64,000 bases of DNA, taken from Oscillospiraceae bacterium. Its GTDB lineage: Bacteria; Bacillota; Clostridia; Oscillospirales; Acutalibacteraceae. The notes beneath the pieces were generated by a model. It worked only from the letters and a program-made list of their open reading frames with translations. It did no database searches and had not been told where the DNA came from. Position 1 is the stretch's first letter. Each line of letters begins with the position of its first letter. The translations under genes and the position numbers were made by a program. The DNA lies in the NCBI GenBank assembly GCA_029012445.1, contig JAQXMC010000007.1, forward strand, positions 1-64,000, written 5' to 3'. Of this stretch, positions 59,282-64,000 are shown in pieces.

Positions 59282-60664
59282 TTATTCTGCTTTAACTGCT
59301 TCTTCTGCTTCGGCGTTTTCAACTTTTCCGCCTTTCTTGCGAGAAAGAACGAGGTTGACGATGATGCCGAGAATGAGAGCCGTTGCGACCTCAGTCAGCG
59401 TTACCTTGCCGATCTTGAGAGACATACCGCCGATACCTGCGATAAGGATAACGGAGACAACGAAGAGGTTGCTGTTCTGATCAAGGTCAACTTTCTGAAC
59501 CATCTTGAGACCGCTGACAGCTATAAAGCCGTAGAGCGTGACGCATACGCCGCCCATTACGCAGGAGGGAATGGTTGAAAGGAATGTGACAAACGGAGCA
59601 AAGAACGAAATCGCTATTGCCATGACCGCTGTTGCGAGAATAGTGACGACTGAAGCGTTGCCCGTGATAGCGACGCAGCCGACCGACTCACCGTAGGTCG
59701 TGTTCGGGCAACCGCCGAATAATGCGCCGACCATGGAGCCCACACCGTCGCCGAGAAGCGTTCTGTGGAGTCCGGGATCCTTTGTGAGATCTTTTTCTAT
59801 GATAGACGAGAGGTTCTTGTGGTCAGCTATATGCTCAGCAAAGACAACAAATGCAACCGGAATATATGCGACTGCGAGAGTACCGATATAAGTTGCGTCT
59901 ATTTCTTTGAAGCCCTGAGCCGCTTTGAGGAATGTGAAGTCGGGGTACCACTGCATATTCTTAAAGAGCGAGAAGTCGATGATCTGGAAAGCTTCATTGC
60001 CTGTCTTGAGTCCGATGACAGTGAAAACAGCCGCAACAGCATAACCTGCCAGAATACCAATGATGAACGGTATCAGCTTCGCCATCTTCTTGCCGAATAC
60101 CGAGCATATCATAACGACGAAGAGAGTAACCAGGGCGCAGATGAGACCTACCCAGCCTTTCGATGTCATAACATACGCCGAGCTGCCTTCTTCCGAGCCG
60201 GCAAACTTGAGAACATCGCCGATTGCGTTGCCCGCAAGCGAAAGTCCGATAATAGCGACCGTGGGGCCGATGACCTGCTTAGGCATGATCTTATCGATCC
60301 AGTCAACGCCGACCAGCTTGACAACAAGTGCTATGCCCACATAGACCAGACCGGCAAAAACAGCGCCGATTATCAAGCCTGCGTGGCCCGCTGAGGTTGA
60401 AACAGCGCCCGCAAATGCCGCAAACATTGAGCCAAGGAATGCGAATGAGGAGCCGAGGAAAACAGGGCTTTTGAATTTGGTGAAGAGAAGATAAACTATT
60501 GTTCCCACGCCTGCTCCGAAAAGAGCGGCTGACTGCGACATTCCGTTCTGAACGATAGACGGAACCGCTATTGTTGCCGCGAGTATTGCGAGCAACTGCT
60601 GAAATGCAAACACGATCATCTGACCGAATTTGGGCTTGTCTTTTACGTCATAGGTAAGTTTCAT
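59282..60664 (-). CDS. uraA: Uracil/xanthine permease (NCS2 family)
   Basis: 460 residues with about 12-14 membrane segments. NCS2 features: FQQLLAILAATIAVPSIV near the start, the substrate loop around FAEHIADHKNLSSI, and GCPNTTYGESVG. It is a proton-coupled uracil importer by context: it follows pyrR by 66 bases, and pyrR-uraA is a standard uracil salvage operon. The final 30 residues are charged (Lys/Glu). Confidence 0.93.
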   Translation of the reverse strand: MKLTYDVKDKPKFGQMIVFAFQQLLAILAATIAVPSIVQNGMSQSAALFGAGVGTIVYLLFTKFKSPVFLGSSFAFLGSMFAAFAGAVSTSAGHAGLIIGAVFAGLVYVGIALVVKLVGVDWIDKIMPKQVIGPTVAIIGLSLAGNAIGDVLKFAGSEEGSSAYVMTSKGWVGLICALVTLFVVMICSVFGKKMAKLIPFIIGILAGYAVAAVFTVIGLKTGNEAFQIIDFSLFKNMQWYPDFTFLKAAQGFKEIDATYIGTLAVAYIPVAFVVFAEHIADHKNLSSIIEKDLTKDPGLHRTLLGDGVGSMVGALFGGCPNTTYGESVGCVAITGNASVVTILATAVMAIAISFFAPFVTFLSTIPSCVMGGVCVTLYGFIAVSGLKMVQKVDLDQNSNLFVVSVILIAGIGGMSLKIGKVTLTEVATALILGIIVNLVLSRKKGGKVENAEAEEAVKAE

Positions 60665-60730
60665 TGTGACGTCCTCCCGTTTTTTTATTTTATTTTCAGC
60701 TTTTCGGACTTTGGCCCGGCTAAGCTAACT

Positions 60731-61270
60731 TTACTCTTTTTTTGACAGCGCAACCTCTGTCTTGCCGTCAACAGCGTCCACTCTGACGCATATGAATTCA
60801 TCCTTCGAGGTCGGAATATTCTTGCCGACATAATTTGCGCATATCGGCAGCTCTCTGTGACCTCTGTCAACAACGACCGCAAGCTGTATCTTTCCCGGTC
60901 GGCCGAGGCCTATCAGAGCGTCCATTGCGGCTCTTGCCGTTCTGCCCGTATAAAGAACATCGTCAACGAGGATAATATTTTTGCCGTTGACATCGAAATC
61001 AATAACGGTGCTGTTAATGTGCGGTTGGTTATATCTTTCGGTCAGATCGTCGCGGTAAAGCGTTATGTCCAACTCGCCCGTTTCGACCTGAATTCCGGAA
61101 AATTTCTCAATGTTAGCTCTCAGGATTTTCGCTATCGGCACTCCCCTGCGTCTTATTCCGACAAGACAAAGAGAGGCGTCGCCGGCGTTTTGCTCAATAA
61201 TTTCATGTGACAGTCTGGCCAGTGTTCTGCCCATAGTCTGCGAATCCATGATGATTTTTTCTTCAGCCAT
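60731..61270 (-). CDS. pyrR: Bifunctional PyrR (pyrimidine operon regulator/uracil phosphoribosyltransferase)
   Basis: 179 residues. The PRPP-binding motif NIILVDDVLYTGRTARAAMD is in the middle, and LVGIRRRGVPIA near residue 37 is typical. It binds pyr leader RNAs when UMP is high and has weak UPRT activity. I start at ATG 61270 with GGAGG just before; longer in-frame codons are leader RNA. Confidence 0.96.
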   Translation of the reverse strand: MAEEKIIMDSQTMGRTLARLSHEIIEQNAGDASLCLVGIRRRGVPIAKILRANIEKFSGIQVETGELDITLYRDDLTERYNQPHINSTVIDFDVNGKNIILVDDVLYTGRTARAAMDALIGLGRPGKIQLAVVVDRGHRELPICANYVGKNIPTSKDEFICVRVDAVDGKTEVALSKKE

Positions 61271-61274
61271 TTTT

Positions 61275-61388
61275 CCTCCACAAAAAATGCCCTGCTGCAT
61301 GACGCAGCAAGGCACAATGATAACCGTGTTATTTTGCGACCTTGCCGGCATCTCGTACCGAATTAAAGGCTGTTTTTCTGTTGTTGTT
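61275..61388 (-). ncRNA. PyrR-type attenuator leader of pyrR-uraA
   Basis: On the minus strand the leader holds GAGATGCCGGCAAGG (near 61330-61346), resembling the PyrR-binding loop, followed by the terminator at 61282-61313. Together they form a standard UMP-responsive attenuator controlling pyrR and the permease. Confidence 0.65.
61282..61313 (-). terminator. Attenuation terminator before pyrR
   Basis: A 10-bp stem (61304-61313 with 61289-61298, loop GTCAT, two G-U pairs) followed by ATTTTTT on the minus strand. Confidence 0.85.
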
Positions 61389-61417
61389 ATAATATCACAA
61401 CGGTCCTGAAATGTAAA
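61389..61417 (-). promoter_or_regulatory. Sigma-A promoter of pyrR-uraA
   Basis: On the minus strand TTTACA (61412-61417), N17, TATTAT (61389-61394). Confidence 0.8.
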
Positions 61418-61540
61418 GCCCTAATTTAACTTTTTACCTTTTATATAAAGTACGCTTTAAATATCAGCGCAAATTTAGTTAAAACAGTGATTCGAAGCTT
61501 TTGTTTGCCGTCCGGATATTATGAAATTATCACATATAAC

Positions 61541-61569
61541 AAAAAGACTTCCTGAAAGGAAGTCTTTTG
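61541..61569 (-). terminator. Terminator of the secreted unknown gene
   Basis: AAAAGACTTCC (61542-61552 on the plus strand) pairs with 61558-61568; T-rich on the minus side (TCTTTTTG). Confidence 0.9.
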
Positions 61570-61578
61570 ATGTTCTGA

Positions 61579-62109
61579 TCAGTCAAGGGTAATAACCTGT
61601 CCTATTATATCAAGGAACTTGTTAGCAGCGTCTGTTCCGAAGAGAACGCCGATAACCTTTGCAAAAATTCTGACGATCTTAACGATTGTGCTGGTCTGCT
61701 CAATGGGAGCGGTCGTTGCCGTGAAAACGATGTATTCGCCGAGCTTAGCATTTTCGGGGATCTGGAACATTGATCCGCAAGCATATGTATTGCCGGCCTG
61801 TGCACCGGTAGCCATCGAGCTTGAAAGGAACCAAGCGCCTGAATAGCCTTCGGGCGGATTCTTGATGCCGGGGAGCTGAACGAAGTTGCCCGGTGTGCAC
61901 ATATCGCCTCTGATGACTATGCAGCCCTTCATCGGGCCTTCGTCAACCGTTTCGGGAGTGCCGTAATAAATGTTACCTACGTCATAGCTGAGGTAGTTGA
62001 AAACAAGTGAAACATAATTATCGTCGCTGACGGAAACGGCAGAGCCGACAAATGCAAATGCGCTGAAGAGCATAAGCACTGCTAATACTAAGGATATAAC
62101 CTTTTTCAT
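61579..62109 (-). CDS. Secreted protein of unknown function
   Basis: 176 residues with a classic signal peptide (MKKVISLVLAVLMLFSAFAF, cleavage near 28). The mature part is beta-rich (GYSGAWFLSSSMATGAQAGN) and ends in a hydrophobic helix-like stretch IVKIVRIFAKVIGVLF. I do not recognise a family. I start at ATG 62109 with GGAGGAAA before it. It is a single-gene transcript with strong promoter and terminator. Confidence 0.8.
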   Translation of the reverse strand: MKKVISLVLAVLMLFSAFAFVGSAVSVSDDNYVSLVFNYLSYDVGNIYYGTPETVDEGPMKGCIVIRGDMCTPGNFVQLPGIKNPPEGYSGAWFLSSSMATGAQAGNTYACGSMFQIPENAKLGEYIVFTATTAPIEQTSTIVKIVRIFAKVIGVLFGTDAANKFLDIIGQVITLD

Positions 62110-62161
62110 AGAAATTTCCTCCATTCTTTATCATTAGAAACTAATGATTGATTTCGTTTTG

Positions 62162-62190
62162 ATTATATCATGCGTTCAAAGTCTTTTCAA
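62162..62190 (-). promoter_or_regulatory. Sigma-A promoter of the secreted unknown gene
   Basis: On the minus strand TTGAAA (62185-62190), N17, TATAAT (62162-62167). Confidence 0.82.
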
Positions 62191-62301
62191 GAGTTTTAAC
62201 AAAAATTCTTCCGAATTTGATCGGATTTAATTTTGTTTTCATATGTGTTATGCAATTTTGTTGTGATTTTTAAAACTGTTTTATAAATCGCCAAATTTCC
62301 G

Positions 62302-62757
62302 TCACTTTTCACCGAGAACTTCAATTCCGTGATCGGAAAGCAGCTTCGCCGCAACGCCCATTCCGTCTGTCAGCGTTCCGCTGAAGGTTCCGTCATAAAC
62401 CTGCCGGCTGCCGCAGGACGGACTGTTTTGTTTTAAAATTGCCTTTTTAACGCCGTATTTCAGGCAAAGCTTCAGCGCTTCTTCCGCGCCCTTTCTGAAA
62501 TAAGCCGTGTTGTCCTCGCCGTTTATGCTCATTACCCTTTGACCGACTATCTCGCTCGGCGCTCTCGGCGTCGGCATACCGCCCATGACCTCAGGGCAAA
62601 TCAGCAAAGCTTTCCCCTCGTCATAAAGCTTTTTTATTTCGGGCACGCATTTGGTCTTTCCGTCGTATCGGCAATGCTTTCCGCAAAGACAGGCGCTGAC
62701 CGCATATTCATATTCGGCCTTGCTTTCGTCGGGCACAAATCTGATGATATCCGTCAT
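62302..62757 (-). CDS. DUF523 family protein
   Basis: 151 residues. The family pattern is clear: VSACLCGKHCRYDG with three Cys, ICPEVMGGMPTPR and KQNSPSCGSRQVYDG. The conserved Cys residues suggest metal or Fe-S binding; function is unknown. It overlaps the upstream gene by 4 bases (ATGA). Confidence 0.9.
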   Translation of the reverse strand: MTDIIRFVPDESKAEYEYAVSACLCGKHCRYDGKTKCVPEIKKLYDEGKALLICPEVMGGMPTPRAPSEIVGQRVMSINGEDNTAYFRKGAEEALKLCLKYGVKKAILKQNSPSCGSRQVYDGTFSGTLTDGMGVAAKLLSDHGIEVLGEK

Positions 62758-63293
62758 ATCAGTGAAAAATTCGCGGCGTTGATCTTGTCGGTGACGATTC
62801 TGAGCGCTTCTTCATAGACAGTTTTGCCCGCTTCGATAAAGCTTTCGTTATCCTGAGCCGAGCAAAGCATCGCAAAGGTCTGACCGATATTTTCCGCAAT
62901 GTCCCCGCCTTTTCTGACGCAGGCATAATAGAAAGAAAACGCAACACCGTCGGATATGTTTGAATAGAAGCCCTCGGACTTCTTCTGAATTGCGTCATAC
63001 ATCGAATTTATCGCCGTTGTGGAAAGCATCGGCGCTGATATCAGCATCTGAAGATTAAGCTCGGCCGCAAAAACAACCAGAACCTTTATCTGATAGATTA
63101 TATCCGATTTCATGAATTTCGGCGAAAGAAGCTTTTTGATATTTATGTCAATACTGCTAAGCTCCTTGCCGAGAGCCTTCGCCTTATCAATATTTCCGTT
63201 TGCCCGGTGCTCCTTCATCACTTCAATAACCGCCGACATATCGGAGCTGTCGTCATGCTCGTCACCGTTATATATTTTTATATCCTCTGACAC
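62754..63293 (-). CDS. Unknown helical protein
   Basis: 179 residues, start GTG 63293 with GGGAGGTG upstream. Mostly alpha-helical by composition with an acidic N-terminus (DGDEHDDSSD-like residues) and a middle hydrophobic helix (YQIKVLVVFAAELNLQMLIS). There is no signal peptide or known motif. It sits between a PHP phosphoesterase gene and DUF523, coupled to the latter. I cannot assign function. Confidence 0.72.
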   Translation of the reverse strand: MSEDIKIYNGDEHDDSSDMSAVIEVMKEHRANGNIDKAKALGKELSSIDINIKKLLSPKFMKSDIIYQIKVLVVFAAELNLQMLISAPMLSTTAINSMYDAIQKKSEGFYSNISDGVAFSFYYACVRKGGDIAENIGQTFAMLCSAQDNESFIEAGKTVYEEALRIVTDKINAANFSLI

Positions 63294-63309
63294 AGGAACA
63301 CCTCCCTGA

Positions 63310-64000
63310 TTATTTTTTGGCTTCAGCCTTTTTCTGCTGTCTCCTCTTTTTGGCTTTATATTTCAGAAGCTGTTCAAAATTTTCCGGCGGCGTGGTGTAG
63401 TCGCCTATTTTTCTCGGCTCTGAATTATACATTCCGTGGAAATCACTGCCGCCCGTCATGAGCAGCTTATGTTCTTTCGCCTTATTCTTGAGATATTCGA
63501 CCTGTTCGCTGCTGTTTTTCGGGTGCCAGACCTCGACTCCGTCTAAGCCTGCTTCTATCAGCTCGTCAAGAAGCTCAAAGCTGTCGTATTGACCGGGGTG
63601 AGCGAGAACTGCTATTCCCTCGGCCTCATGTATGGCCTCGAGTATTTCAAACGGATCGGGATATTTCGCCTTATATAAAATATTATTTTCGCTTTCGGGT
63701 GAAAACAATTCGTTGAACAGATCGCCGAAAATGGAATCTGTGTATCCGCATTCGACCAATGCGTGCATTATATGCTGTTTGAATATGTTTGTTGAGCCGG
63801 CGGCGCACCTGACCACGAAATCCGGCGTTATGGGAAATCTCTGGGCGGCTTTCAGCGTCATAAGCTGGCCGACGCGCTTTCTTGAATCCGATATTCTCTT
63901 GCAAAGCCCCTCAAGTCTGTCGGGGTACTCGGGAAGATAGCAAAGGATATGGGCTTTTCTTCCTCTCTTCTCATCAAACGCTGAAAACTCAACTCCCGGA
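63310..64000 (-). CDS. PHP domain phosphoesterase (TrpH/YciV-like), 5' end outside the window
   Basis: The reading frame is open to the right edge, beyond the in-frame ATG at 63861, so about 230 C-terminal residues are seen. Visible are PGVEFSAFDEKRGRKAHIL, AVLAHPGQYDSF and MTGGSDFHGMY, all PHP-type metal sites. Homologs hydrolyse 3',5'-nucleoside bisphosphates or short RNA 5' ends. The N-terminal HxH motif must lie to the right of the window. Confidence 0.88.
   Translation of the reverse strand, partial: PGVEFSAFDEKRGRKAHILCYLPEYPDRLEGLCKRISDSRKRVGQLMTLKAAQRFPITPDFVVRCAAGSTNIFKQHIMHALVECGYTDSIFGDLFNELFSPESENNILYKAKYPDPFEILEAIHEAEGIAVLAHPGQYDSFELLDELIEAGLDGVEVWHPKNSSEQVEYLKNKAKEHKLLMTGGSDFHGMYNSEPRKIGDYTTPPENFEQLLKYKAKKRRQQKKAEAKK

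Overview
The window looks like a chromosomal segment of an anaerobic, Gram-positive gut-type Clostridia (Oscillospirales/Ruminococcaceae-like; my inference). The evidence is an NAD-linked multimeric [FeFe] hydrogenase operon, a T-box leader before hisS, an L10 leader before rplJL, PyrR-type attenuation, lipoprotein and Big_2 surface proteins, and many consensus sigma-A promoters (TTGACA N17 TATAAT type). I see no phage, transposase, CRISPR array or rRNA. Genes from the left edge to 29 kb and from 32 to 43 kb are almost all on the minus strand; most of 29.5-32.2 kb and 43-58.8 kb is on the plus strand.

Layout. (1) 0.3-6.4 kb: a cell-surface acylation cluster (MBOAT acyltransferase, DHHW/AlgJ-like protein, DUF4358 lipoprotein, two SGNH hydrolases, one a recent partial duplicate of the other) ending in a DNA glycosylase gene. 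(2) 6.6-7.0 kb: tRNA-Val-Asp-Phe-Gly operon. (3) 7.0-8.8 kb: plsY, an acyl carrier protein and an unknown protein whose start lies in a strong hairpin. (4) 9-14 kb: polysaccharide/teichoic-acid-like export operon (ABC ATPase, CDP-glycerol transferase, GT2, ABC permease, UDP-sugar pyrophosphorylase). (5) 14.4-18.2 kb: rpmG-secE-nusG-rplK-rplA and rplJ-rplL, with a SecE carrying an odd Ala/Thr-rich tail. (6) 18.6-26.8 kb: a ten-gene hydrogenase operon: HndABCD-type bifurcating hydrogenase with a sensory-type [FeFe] hydrogenase, two DRTGG-like proteins, two HATPase proteins and a PHP protein inserted between hndA and hndB, behind a Rex-like operator. (7) 27.4-32.2 kb: GTP-dependent PEP carboxykinase, PI-PLC, a secreted protein, an SDR. 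(8) 32.4-36.2 kb: T-box-hisS-aspS and mgsA. (9) 36.3-43 kb: the rod-shape cluster mreB-mreC-mreD-PBP2-minD, then nudix-maf. (10) 43.1-53.8 kb: M14 peptidase, TetR/FGGY kinase, patatin, M20 peptidase, and a 1470-residue protein with about 15 Big_2 domains. (11) 54-58.1 kb: exoA-trmB-rsmE-rsmF and a small acidic protein. (12) 58.4-58.9 kb: two tandem 33-34-residue amphipathic peptides on a strong promoter with a strong terminator. (13) 59.2-64 kb: pyrR-uracil permease, a secreted unknown, and DUF523/unknown/PHP genes running off the right edge.

The least explained items are: a roughly 210-bp structured repeat present three times (1-188, 27141-27350, shortened at 59165-59230), each copy next to a GC-rich hairpin downstream of a minus-strand gene and with compensatory changes in one internal stem; the tandem small amphipathic peptides; the hydrogenase-sensor module; the SecE tail; and overlapping His/Asp triplets in the hisS-aspS T-box specifier region.
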